Part shown: positions 20,561 to 30,476 of the stretch, one piece after another
How positions within the stretch are numbered: position 1 is the stretch's first letter
Layout: each line of letters starts with the position of its first letter
Assembly (NCBI GenBank): GCA_020881915.1
Contig: JAJFPB010000001.1
Location: 4,464,001-4,528,000, forward strand
Reading direction: 5' to 3'
From: Paramyrothecium sp. XJ0827
Lineage: Eukaryota; Ascomycota; Sordariomycetes; Hypocreales; Stachybotryaceae
Length of the DNA stretch: 64,000 nucleotides
Position numbers and translations under genes: made by a program
Notes under the pieces: generated by a model
Seen by the model: the letters and a program-made list of their open reading frames with translations, nothing else
Database searches by the model: none
Told to the model about the DNA's origin: nothing

Positions 20561-23303
20561 TGTGCGGGTTCGTAACAAAATTCGCCTAAATCTTCAACCG
20601 CTGCTCGTTCAGATGGAAGAATCGTGTCGAGGCCGCCGTTGACTTAGGAGTCGCAATGACTGAGAAGTGACAGCTTCCGGGGCTTGACGGAATACATTCG
20701 GTGGGTCTGAGGTAGAGGCAATAGATACTGCGCAAAGCAAACCGAACCACAGCCGATGGACTTGGCGCGCAAGTAGAATCTTGTTGGGCGTTGTTGGCGT
20801 CAGCGGCGACGGGACGATGCCATGAGTGGACGGCGCTATCGAGATCGAGGAGATGGAAGAAGTGCGAGCGTGCGACCGAGTGAACGGGCGATTGAGAACT
20901 GTTGAACAAGAAGCGACAACGAACTCAGCGGCGCATGAACGAATGAACTGTGCGCGCTGGTATGACACAAGGGAAGCGGGTGAGAAAGCACGGCGTCAAC
21001 GGCAGACAGTCGAGATCGAGGGTCGGAATTTTTCTTTGTTAGGGGCCGCAACCGTTAAGATAGAGACCAAACTGACGTGCATTCTCCGGGGCCCCCACCG
21101 GCCAAGCCAAGGACCTCATACTGTAGCTACCTACCTATCAACAATGTAGTACAGCGCCGTAGCGTGCAGGAATCGGGCTTCTGGGGGGGGGGGCGGCGCG
21201 AAGCCTCGATGGCAGTCGGTCAAGTCGAGGGCCCAAGCCTCTGTGAGTCTAGCGCTGCCAGATGGGACGGCACCCACAAGCAGCGGAAAGCACTGACCAG
21301 CTGGGCTAGGGTCCCGCTCCGTCCAATCACAGTCCCGACCGCCGCTTTTTGACAGACACGTCAAGACTCTCCGGCCGGGATGAGCAGCGCCTCTCGCGAC
21401 TCAAGATGCGCTAAGATTTGCGCGGGTCAAAAGTCTGTCTGGTTTGTTCCTTTGCATGTCAGCTGAGAGGAGCCGAAGTGCTCGAGAAAATTCTCTGCGT
21501 GCAAACGCCACTCTCCGAGCCTTGCCCAGCCGGGTGTTCTTGGTACGGACCGCAGCCCGCAAGCCTCGCTGTTGGGGGATCATCTCCCGATGCATAAGGT
21601 AATGTCAGATGCAGGTACGCGACCTCGAGCACCCCAGTGGCACCCCAGCGGCACCCCAGCCCATTCATCGTGAACCCCTGCAGAGCGTTAGCCTCGTTGG
21701 AGCGAAACAATCTCAGTGAATAGGGGTCTGTCGCCTTGAATGGCGCAGGACTCGGGCTCGTCACCCATGGCCCTGCTCGACCCTTGTCCAAAATACGGAC
21801 ACTCTCATTCCAGCAGCTGACCGATCCATACTACTATAGTCTTGACCTACCTTATTTGATCTTTGTGTCTCGGTCCCACGAGAAAGCCACGAGGTCAATT
21901 CCCGGTTTCCTTTCCTTTGGTCTCATTCCTTCAACCATTGACTTTATTCCAGACGTCGTGTTTCTCTCAGAATCATTCCAGCTCAAAGCTTGAGCACAAA
22001 CTTCTGCGCCTCAGGTCTGGTCCACAGCAAACCTTGTCCGGCAGATACTGCACACGCACTATTCAAAGTGCCCACTCGAATTGTGATCGCCATCCTCCTG
22101 TGGAGAAAATACGGTGCTGACTTGGGCAATCAAGCCCGCAGCTTGAAAACACCACTCGCCGAGCACAAACCAGCATAATGAAAGCATCAGAAGCAATCTC
22201 ATCCGTTCTTAGTGGTAAAATTGTGTCTCAAGAAATAAAAGTGATATATCAACCGGCGGCAAGGAACAGAGACCGCACGGCTTCATTTCAGATATAATCC
22301 CTAAAATAAATTAAACGGGAATATTTCTAGAAGGCCCTATAAAATACGTCAGAAGTCCAAATGTATCAGTATTATTTTTAGATAGATAAAAATTGGTGGA
22401 GTTTCATGAGACAACATTACAGCAAGCTATACTGAAACAATTATTAAATAGTGTTGTTTTACCTTTTTTACTCGTGATCAATGATGCCAATTTGACCCTT
22501 CTATGCGGGATCACGATGACTGCATGGTAGTAAGATTAGGAAGGGGTTCAATCTCTCAGTAACCCGGAAAATGAGTTTCGTTCATGCTCTCGTAAAGACA
22601 CGCGAGCATGAGCAAACAATAGCCTGGTGGATTCCTAAGACGTGGTTGGCAGTGGTGGTCGCCTCGTCCGCTCAGGCCTTCTCCAGAAGCGATACGTGGC
22701 TGTATGTCCACTTCTTACCAAAGAAGTGAAGTTTGGTATGGTAGAGTGTCACTTGCTGAGAGTTGCCACCGATTTCGGTTATGTTTGCGAGGCCCTGAGA
22801 GCAAAAACCTGGGGGCAAACGCTTGAGCCCGCCTGGAGACTGTTGATGTGTAAGGAGTGTACGGTTCGGAGCTCTACCACCACAGACAATTGAGAGTAGT
22901 GAAGGAGCAAAAGAGAAGAGTATGTGATGGTCTGTTCAATGCGAGATTCAGGGTTCGACGGCAAGTTGCAGCTGCACAATTTTGAGATATCTAAGGTAGC
23001 TCGTAAGCGATAGTCGCGATGGTAGCACCCTTTAGTAGACCTAATTGAGGCTTATGATTCTATGAAATGAGGGAAATTCTACTTTTTAACCGGTTTTGAT
23101 CCAATGGGGATAAGTCTCTGTCCCCGTGTTCTGTGAAACGACTTCACACTGCCAACCTCATAACCGTTTTCTGATGAAAATCACTACTTGCGTTTACGTC
23201 TCACCGATAATCTGGGTTTGTTTTCTAAGTTGATTCAGGCCGAGTAAGTGACTTATCCGGACCTAGGATATGAGGCGATGGTGACTCGAGGGGTGATGCT
23301 TTC
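20561..23303. other. 2.7-kb spacer with AT-rich island
   Basis: It contains the promoter side of the gene starting at 20560 and the 3' flank of Mtd1, which ends at 23304. A G-run is at 21183-21192. An AT-rich island spans about 22190-22490, with many TTA/TAA words and no reading frame. No gene is recognised. Confidence 0.5.
22190..22490. other. AT-rich island
   Basis: About 300 bases visibly richer in A and T than the flanks, with no open frame. It could be a decayed repeat, possibly mutated by RIP, or simply spacer. Composition alone does not separate these. Confidence 0.4.
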
Positions 23304-24436
23304 TCAGTCATCTGCGAACGCCTCGGTCCTGGCTCGAGCCGTGCTTACGTCTGAGCTGTCCTTGGGAGGCCGGTTGGCAACCAGACGCTATATGGTTAGC
23401 TTGAAGAATAACACCGATCAAGGTCAATCATCCACTCACCACCAGGTTTCGTAAAAGTATGGCAATGGTCACCTTGCCAACCGACGGCACATAAATTGAG
23501 GCCTTCTCCTTGATCGCGGGTCCATCGAAGTTCTTGTACGACGAAAAGTTGATGCACACAGCACCATCTCGGATGAGCTCTGTTGGGACCTTGTAGGACT
23601 CGACGGGAACACCGCCGATGACCACGTCGCTCAAGGGCAAGCAATCCTTCAGATCCCATCCCTCCTTGTCCTCCACGCGGTGTCGAGGCTGCTTGATACC
23701 CTGACCTCGAGTGAAGACTTGGACGCCGGTCACATCAACAGAGTAGACTGTAGCGCCGTCATTGGCCAGGAGAGCAGCAAGCGGGCGACCATTGACTTCC
23801 GAACGGTTGATCACGGTGATGGTCTTGCCGAACAATCGGTTTCCGGGAGCAAGAATGGGGTTGTAGATCTGCAGATGCTCAAGAATCTTGACGACAGCAA
23901 GTGGCGTGCAGGGTAGGATCGACTTCTTGGTGTTGTGGGGTGGGTCAAGGAAGCGAATGTTGTAATACATGTTATGGAGGAGTTGATGGCGCAATCCCTC
24001 CACGTCCTTGTCCAGTGCAACTGTTTCCTGCACGTACTTGTCGTGGGAGGGGTTCTTGGGGAAAATGGGATAGTAGACGATCATGCCGTCAACGTTTTCA
24101 TCCTCGTTGGCTTGCATGATCTCGTCCTCCAGAAGGTCCTTCTCCACGTTCCGCAACTCGAAGTTGAAGCCACTGTGTGAGGGGCATCAGCGAGGTCATT
24201 CTCGCGACGAGGGTTAAGCACTGGCATCCTTACTTATCCTCGCAGGTCTTCTTGGACCACTCGGCGTACTTGACTGCAGCTGGGTCACCGTTCGCCAAGA
24301 AAGCGACGAGAGTCGGGGCGCCCTTGCTGCCACCCTGCACTTTGGCAAGGGTTTCTTGAACCTCGTCCAGCAGTTTTTTGGCAATGGTGTCGGCAGTGAT
24401 CACCTTGCAAGTTTTGGGGGTATCTTGTGAAGCCAT
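23304..24436 (-). CDS. MTD1: Methylenetetrahydrofolate dehydrogenase, NAD-dependent (Mtd1 type)
   Basis: Oxidises 5,10-methylene-THF to methenyl-THF with NAD in cytosolic one-carbon metabolism, feeding purine synthesis. Three exons: 24234-24436, 23440-24172 and 23304-23387. Introns of 61 nt (GTAAGG..CACACAG) and 52 nt (GTGAGT..GCTAAC..ATATAG) join them, giving 339 aa (yeast Mtd1 is 320). Exon 1 holds KYAEWSKK, with the Tyr/Lys of the DHD/CYC active-site helix. Exon 2 has the PCTP motif and GKTITVINRSEVNGRPLAAL, the dinucleotide-binding turn with an Asn-Arg-Ser-Glu variant typical of the monofunctional enzyme. It also has PSVGKVTIA near the end. Exon 3 adds 27 residues starting RLVANRPPKD. The start MASQDTPK is chosen because a likely 5' UTR intron (24468-24570) interrupts the longer upstream frame. 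Confidence 0.95.
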
Positions 24437-24467
24437 GATTTCTGCACGGGTAGGATGACGCTGATTT

Positions 24468-24570
24468 CTAAGATGCGCGGCGGAAGCCGTCAGTTTGGGG
24501 TCGCCTTTCCATCTCAATTTCTTGACGCCGAGATCCGGAGCCAGGGACTGAAGTTGAACATTTGACTTAC
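24468..24570 (-). other. Probable 5' UTR intron of the Mtd1 gene
   Basis: On the minus strand: a GTAAGT donor at 24570, an AACTGAC branch-like site, and a CATCTTAG acceptor ending at 24468, 31 bases before the ATG. It is 103 nt. If real it removes most of a 104-codon upstream extension of the reading frame and supports the MASQ start. Confidence 0.45.
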
Positions 24571-25070
24571 ACCCCACTATGAACTTGGACGTAGCTTTTT
24601 CGTCGACGGCCCACGAGAGCAGCAGCCGGAACGATTGACGGCGCAACGTTGCAAGGGCGGATAACCGGCAACTAATTGTCACAGGCAGCAGGAGATGCAA
24701 TGCAAGAGGCGACAGGAACGCTGACGAGCAGTGCGGACCAAAACTCACGCATGAGTCTATGGCAATTCACTGAGTGGCAGAAAAATTTATCCCCTCCATA
24801 GATCGGCGTTGAAGCAATTGCCCCTCTTACCGCGAAGAGTCTAGCGGCCCAAGCACAGTCAGCCACAGAGGCTCAGCACCAATTAGCAGGTACCTCGCCT
24901 TGCAACTCACCTGCACGACTTGATCCTCACCCTTGATCTCAAGTTCGATCTCCGCATTTCACGCCTGCATCACAGATGGGGTCATGGAGGACACCCTCCC
25001 AAGACATATAAGCAAGGCCAAAAGAACAGGCCCTTTTCGGCACCTTGGAAATCATCCACATCTTCAATTC

Positions 25071-25079
25071 TCCGCGGAA
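25071..25079. promoter_or_regulatory. NirA/NIT4-type binding site
   Basis: The sequence ctccgcgga contains CTCCGCGG (Aspergillus NirA consensus CTCCGHGG) and TCCGCGGA (Neurospora NIT4 palindrome). It lies about 1.9 kb upstream of the nitrate transporter ATG and 0.64 kb upstream of the Mtd1 ATG. It is an exact match, but short motifs also occur by chance. Confidence 0.45.
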
Positions 25080-25720
25080 AGATGCTGTCCTGACCCCTCG
25101 CCTCTTGCAGCCTCCGCAACTGATTGTCAAGCATGGCAGCTGGTTATGAACAATGGATGGAGCAAACGGCAACTGAGCATTCCATAGGCATATCCAGGAA
25201 AATAGGAGCCATGGTTTCTTGTCACCCAATCCTCAGGACCTTATGGCTACGGCCACATTGACGAGGCAATTTCTAGGATGGCTTCCTGAACGTACCACCT
25301 CCAAGGCTTTTCAAGCTGGCCTACAATAATAGGAAACCTGCTTTGTGAGAGCCTCATAGCAAACGCTGCTTGTGCGCCAAACCTCCATGCATGCGGGATC
25401 GTGCACCCCCGTGGGGGGACACATAATCACTTCCTGATTTCGAACAATTGTTGGGCAGTAATAGGATATATCGATGGAGAGATGTGACCAAGCGCGAACG
25501 AGCATCGACGTCTCCCCACCCTGAATTGGAATTCACCACGTCGCGACTGCAACCAAAATTGAACGACCGAACGCTCCTTTTCTGTTCTTTCCATCATCGA
25601 AAATTATATCTTCGGAAATGGTCCATTCGCTTCCGCGTCCTCGTTTTGGGGATGTCGGCAAGCTAATCACGGTCGTTTTGGCGAGCCTGTTCGGCGAGCT
25701 AATGCCGGCTCGACGATCAA

Positions 25721-26006
25721 GATAAGATCCAGCAACTTATTTCAAGCAACGGCCGCAGACTGATGAAAAAGTCTTGATCCCGCGGAGATCCTGTTGAAGA
25801 TAACTGCTGCTCCTTTTATCTTTAACACGGCCCATGTTATCTCTCAGCTTCCTTATCTGCGACTCGAGACGCGCGCCACTCGAGGGTGGACCCGGCTAGG
25901 CTCATCCCAGAAACCTTTTTGATAAGAGCCATCCAACCTCTCAAGGCCTGGATAAGCTCCGTGCTTGCGATTGACGTCTGACCAATGGTAGAGCCGCTAA
26001 GATAAT
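25721..26006. promoter_or_regulatory. Cluster of GATA-factor (AreA/NIT2-type) sites
   Basis: Within 286 bases the sequence has GATAAG at 25721, GATAAC at 25799, TTATCT (AGATAA reversed) at 25816, 25837 and 25853, GATAAG at 25921 and 25951, and GATAAT at 26001. Another TTATCT is at 26111. This density is well above the neighbouring DNA as read by eye. GATA factors of the AreA/NIT2 class relieve nitrogen repression in fungi. Confidence 0.55.
25780..25787. promoter_or_regulatory. Second NirA-type site, reverse orientation
   Basis: ccgcggag is the exact reverse complement of CTCCGCGG. It sits inside the GATA-site cluster, 1.2 kb upstream of the nitrate transporter start. Lying next to GATA motifs is what is known for nitrate-assimilation promoters. 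Confidence 0.5.
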
Positions 26007-26993
26007 CCACCTCCAAGCTCCGACGACCCGATTGGTATTCCCCTATCAGGGTGACGGCACTGTCCAGCCAAGCCGCCCTTCAGCCTCCACATTCTTGCAC
26101 GTCCCGACCCTTATCTCTGCCGTCGATGCAATGCTCCGGCACCCGGCTGATGGCCATCAGCACCCACAGCCTGCGACTAGCCTGCCTTAACCTTATCGTC
26201 CTTCATGGCCCAGGACATTGTAGTCTTTCACGTTTCAGTGGACTGGGTTGTTATGCCATGCCCTCAGATCGTCCCTAGTTGTTGATTTGTGCGGGACCCA
26301 ACGACACAACGACGCTTCCACTTGGTACCATGAGCGTCTAATGGGAGACTGGTGTATTAACTCACTTCGGCACTGGCCAATCTGCCATCAGGGTGAGCGT
26401 CTCAAGGGCATTGCTACACTTATCGCCTGCGCTGCGCTGCGACACAACAGCGGATCGTGCGGAGATGCCACTTCTGCTAGACATCTCCTAGGAAACTTGC
26501 TTTGTCGGCCTCGAACAGCAGCAGATCTCCGTCTCAGAGCGAGTCCTGGTAACTGGAACATGCTAGCCTCGAGCGCTATCGGCAGACGAACCAACCAACC
26601 CACACCCTCCCAGCTGATAACACGTCTCGGCGGCGCAAGCAGGCCTCCGTTCTATGCTTGCACCCTGGGCAAGTCAACGTCGATTACAGGACGACAGGCG
26701 TCCACGTTGGGTTAGTGTCTTCTGCACATTGCTCGTCGCCGGAGATGTCGAATTCAGAGTCGTGCAAAAAGCTGATATCATTAGAGTCGGAGAGGTTTTC
26801 GACTTGACTACTTATACGAAACTGAGTCTCTGAAGAAAGCTTCCCAAATACTCCATGATCTCAACAGCGCAATCCCACCTCATCAATCATTTGGATCCTT
26901 TGATAGCAATTGTTTAAGGTGCCTCGATATCCCTGTCCGAAAGCGGAATCTCATCGCGCATTCAGCATCAGTCTCCACTTACCCACCGTCAAG

Positions 26994-28619
26994 ATGGGTT
27001 TCGAGGTCAGCGCCTTGTGGAAAGTCCCCAAGGTGAACCCTATCACTCAGAAGGCCAGGAGTGTTCCCGTATTGAACCCCATCAATCTCTATGGACGCGT
27101 CTTCTTCTTCTCCTGGATGGGCTTTATGCTTGCCTTCTGGGCTTGGTAAGTTCAAGCTCTCCGACCAAGCAATGCCGCGATGTAAGCTAACACGGTCCGG
27201 TACAGGTATACATTTCCTCCTCTCCTAACAGTCACCATCAAAAAGGATCTCAACCTTACTACTGCCGAGATTGCCAACTCCAACATTGTCTCGCTAGTTT
27301 CGACATTCCTCCTTCGATTCCTTGCAGGCCCGCTATGTGATATGTTCGGCTCTCGGCGGGTGTTTGCGGGTCTGATACTTCTCGGATGTTTCCCCATCGG
27401 CCTTGCTCCTCTTGTCAAGGATGCCACCGGCCTTTACATCTCGCGTTTTTTCATCGGAATCCTGGGAGCCACCTTTGTCCCCTGCCAGGTTTGGTGCACC
27501 GGCTTCTTCGACAAGAATGTCGTTGGTACTGCCAACGCCCTGGCTGGTGGCTGGGGTAATGCTGGTGGTGGCATCACCTACTTCATCATGCCCGCCGTCT
27601 TTGACTCGCTCGTCGCTTCGCAAGGTCTCACCCCATCCAAGGCTTGGCGAGTTACCTTCATGGTGCCTTTGGTCTGCCTCATCGCTTGTGGTCTGGGCAT
27701 GCTATTTCTGTGCCCCGACTCTCCCACCGGCAAGTGGGACGAGCGTGTCGAGCGAATCCAAGAAAACCTCAAGGCATATGGTGTCGAGGTGCCGGGCGTT
27801 GTCAGCATCCCGGGCTCCGTCCTTGACACCCCCGTCAACAGCAACATTGGCTCGGACGAGGAGAAGGCCGACGGTACCTCAGACAAGAACGTTCGTGTTC
27901 TCGACAGTACCGATAGCCCAGTGTCTCGTGCCGAAGCAATCGAGACGGCCCAAGGCGAGATTGTCGTCAAGCCCACGTTCAAGGAATCGTTGCCCGTTCT
28001 GGCATCACCACAAACCTTCTTCCACGTTTTCACGTACGCCTGCTCGTTCGGTGGTGAACTGGCCATCAACTCGATCCTCAGCGCCTACTATAAGAAGAAC
28101 TTCCCGCACCTGAACCAGACCACTGCCAGCAACTACGCTGCTATCTTTGGATTCCTCAACTTTGTCACGCGGCCCATGGGTGGTGTCGTTGCGGACGTGC
28201 TTTACAACTCTTTCCGTCGCAACCTTTGGTTCAAAAAGGCATGGATCACTTTCTGCGGCCTGATGACTGGCACTCTCCTGCTCGTTATCGGCAAGATCGA
28301 CCCATCTGAGGAGTCTGGTCACAGCATTGGCCTCATGGTCGGACTGATCGCACTCATGGCCGTTTTCCATGAAGCCGGTAACGGCGCCAACTTTGCGCTT
28401 GTCCCTCATGTCCATCCCTCGGCCAACGGCCTACTGTCCGGAATCACGGGTGGCGGCGGTAACCTGGGTGGCGTCATCTTCGCCATCATCTTCCGCTTCA
28501 TGAACCACGGCAAGGACTTCGCGAAGGGCTTCTGGGTTATTGGAATCATGCACATCGCGATGAACTTGGTCGTCTGCTGGATTCCTCCTCTGCCCAAGGG
28601 CCAGATCGGCGGTCACTAA
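26994..28619 (+). CDS. Nitrate transporter, NNP family of MFS
   Basis: Imports nitrate across the plasma membrane by proton symport; orthologous in type to Aspergillus CrnA/NrtA. Two exons: 26994-27145 and 27206-28619, with a 60-nt intron (GTAAGT, GCTAAC branch, TACAG, phase 2), giving 521 aa. Twelve membrane spans are expected. Arg88 in [11 protein letters not shown] and the Arg in FVTRPMGG match the paired substrate-binding arginines. Nitrate signature 1, [15 protein letters not shown], is at about 166-180 and signature 2, [11 protein letters not shown], at about 463-473. The large central loop (about 210-300) is rich in Asp, Glu and Ser, as usual for fungal members. The ATG context (TCAAGATGG) is good. 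No nitrate or nitrite reductase gene is in this window, so the classic assimilation cluster is absent here. Confidence 0.96.
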
Positions 28620-29670
28620 ACTTTCTCTGTTTTCTTCTTGGGTTCTTATATTGCTGAGCCGATACGATGATGAATTTGCCAGGCGAATATACCAAAAACG
28701 GCGTCATGGGTTCTGTGTAGACACATATAGTGGTTTCTTTGGGCAACTGGCGTATGAAGCACCTATGGGATATGAATCCTGAAAAGGGCCAAGTCGGGAT
28801 TTCAGATGGATTTGATTTGTACAGACAGCGCTCCAATGGTATCTCTTTAATTATAAAACCATGTTATTCTTCACACTGCTGTCCTGTCCGTTATGAAATT
28901 TGACGAGCTCGTCCACGATGATTCACGGCATGGAGCAATGTACACCATCATAACCAGTTGACAGTTGTTCTCAATATGCAGGTCAAAACCCGGGCACAAT
29001 CAAAAGCGCATGCCCCACGACATCTCAGACAAAATGACGTCTAGTTCACCACTCGCGTCCAAATTTTCTTCAGAACGGGCCCAGTTGAGTCAGTCTTACC
29101 ACGGAACGTGCGCGCCAAACCAGCGGTATTCTCCCATCTCAGACATGTTTCCCCAGAGATCTTTTTCTGCTTGCCGTACGGGCGGGTCACCCCTCCCTTG
29201 CTCCTTGTCCTGTCTTTGATTTTTTTCTTCCCTTTGTTATTTTTTGTTTTCTTCAGCACACGGGTCCTGCTACGAATGTCTCGCATTCCAACGCGACGCA
29301 CGTCGTGGTCAAGATTCGCCGCATTGTCTTCCTACAGTGCTTGCTTGAATTGTTGCTTCAGGAGAGACACAGCAAGTGAACACAATGCGGTGGAATTTGG
29401 AGTACGTCACGACTTGTCGAGCGATAGTGGTCCATATCTATATTTGAAAACGCGGGAATATTCGTACATGTTCCTACATTCGCAGGGGAAATTGATTTAG
29501 ACAGGGACGTGATTTTATAAGTTTATATTCGGATGCATTAGCCGCTAAATGTTTTCCAGCTCCGTGACCCAAAAAATACAATGGCTAACATGTATTATGT
29601 ATAAGTGACTCCAGACCAAAATTAAGACCCTATTCAATGCTCGTCATGATAGAATTAAATGCACACTTCT
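28620..29670. other. Convergent 3' spacer, no gene seen
   Basis: It lies between the 3' ends of the nitrate transporter (+) and the GPI-anchored protein gene (-). A T-rich tract is at about 29219-29255. Small frames near 29108-29500 show no family features. Confidence 0.55.
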
Positions 29671-30476
29671 TTACAGAGCGAGCATGGCCATGGCGACACC
29701 ACCGACGACAATCAGGCCGCCAGAGACGGCACGAGAGGCACCAGAGATGGGAGTCTCAGCGGGAGGAGCGACAGGGGGCTGAGAAGGAGCGGGCACAACG
29801 ACGCTGGCGCTGGTGGAGGGCACAACAGGCTTGACGGTAGAGAAGGTGGTGTTGTGGGCAGGGACGCTGGTGAAGCTGTGGACAGAGCTGGTGGTGATGA
29901 CGGGAGTGCTGCTGGGGGTAACGACGGGGGTCGTGCTGGTGGTGCAGCTGGACAGAGTGACGGTCACGGCGCCGGTCTGGGTGGTGACAGTGGTGGCAGG
30001 GAACTCAGCAGCGGAGGAGGAAGGCTCAGTGGGCTCCTCAGCGACAGGCTTGATGCTGAAGGGGTTGGAGTACTGGAAGATCTCGGTGTTGCTCTCGTAG
30101 CGGACAACGAGGCCGTAGACAGCGTCCTTGCCCAGGGTGGCATCAACAGCCCACGAGTAGGTCTCGGCGGAGTTGGGGATACCGGCTGGAGGAATGTTAG
30201 CATCGTGGCGCGTGTGAAGCCGTCATGATTGAGTCACAACATACCAGCAATCTGCTGCAGGGGAACCTGGGTGCCCTGGGTGGCACCGCCGATCAGGGAG
30301 ATGGAGATGGTGCCCTCGGCGTACTTGGCGGGAGCCTCCCAGGTGATCTGGAAGGTGGAGCCGGCCTCGACAACGGCATCCCTCTCGGGGGTGTAGACGG
30401 GGTTGAAGTCGGCGGTCTGGGCGAAAGCAGACATGGCCATGGCCAGGACGGCGGTAGCAGAGATAGTGAAACGCAT
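29671..30476 (-). CDS. GPI-anchored Ser/Thr-rich protein, KRE9/KNH-like domain
   Basis: A cell-surface or cell-wall protein. Exons 30245-30476 and 29671-30185 are joined over a 59-nt intron (GTATGT, GCTAAC branch, CTCCAG; phase 1), giving 248 aa. Residues 1-19 (MRFTISATAVLAMAMSAFA) are a signal peptide. About 22-110 form an Ig-like fold of the KRE9/KNH or Ser-Thr-rich GPI membrane family, with VVEAGSTFQITWEAP and a TYSWAVD strand. A Ser/Thr/Pro/Val-rich stalk likely to be O-glycosylated follows. The C-terminus has small residues (SGAS) then a hydrophobic end (GGLIVVGGVAMAMLAL), the pattern of a GPI attachment signal. Wall function is inferred from the family. Codon use is biased toward C/G-ending codons, suggesting strong expression. 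Confidence 0.9.

Larger units (their letters stand above)
24437..26993. promoter_or_regulatory. Divergent control region, Mtd1 / nitrate transporter
   Basis: A 2.56-kb spacer between divergent genes with no recognisable coding frame. It holds two eight-base palindrome-type matches to the NirA/NIT4 nitrate-activator consensus and a cluster of GATA-factor sites (both listed separately). Together they fit nitrate induction and nitrogen-metabolite repression of the plus-strand transporter. Confidence 0.6.

Noticed and set aside
24437..24748. N-terminal extension of Mtd1 in the same frame
   Set aside because: A GTAAGT..CTTAG intron within it and loss of similarity to the folate-enzyme start favour the MASQ start at 24436.
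29659..30228. 189-codon plus-strand frame over the GPI protein gene
   Set aside because: Shadow of the Ser/Thr-rich second exon read backwards; Gly/Asp-rich and crosses the real intron boundary.
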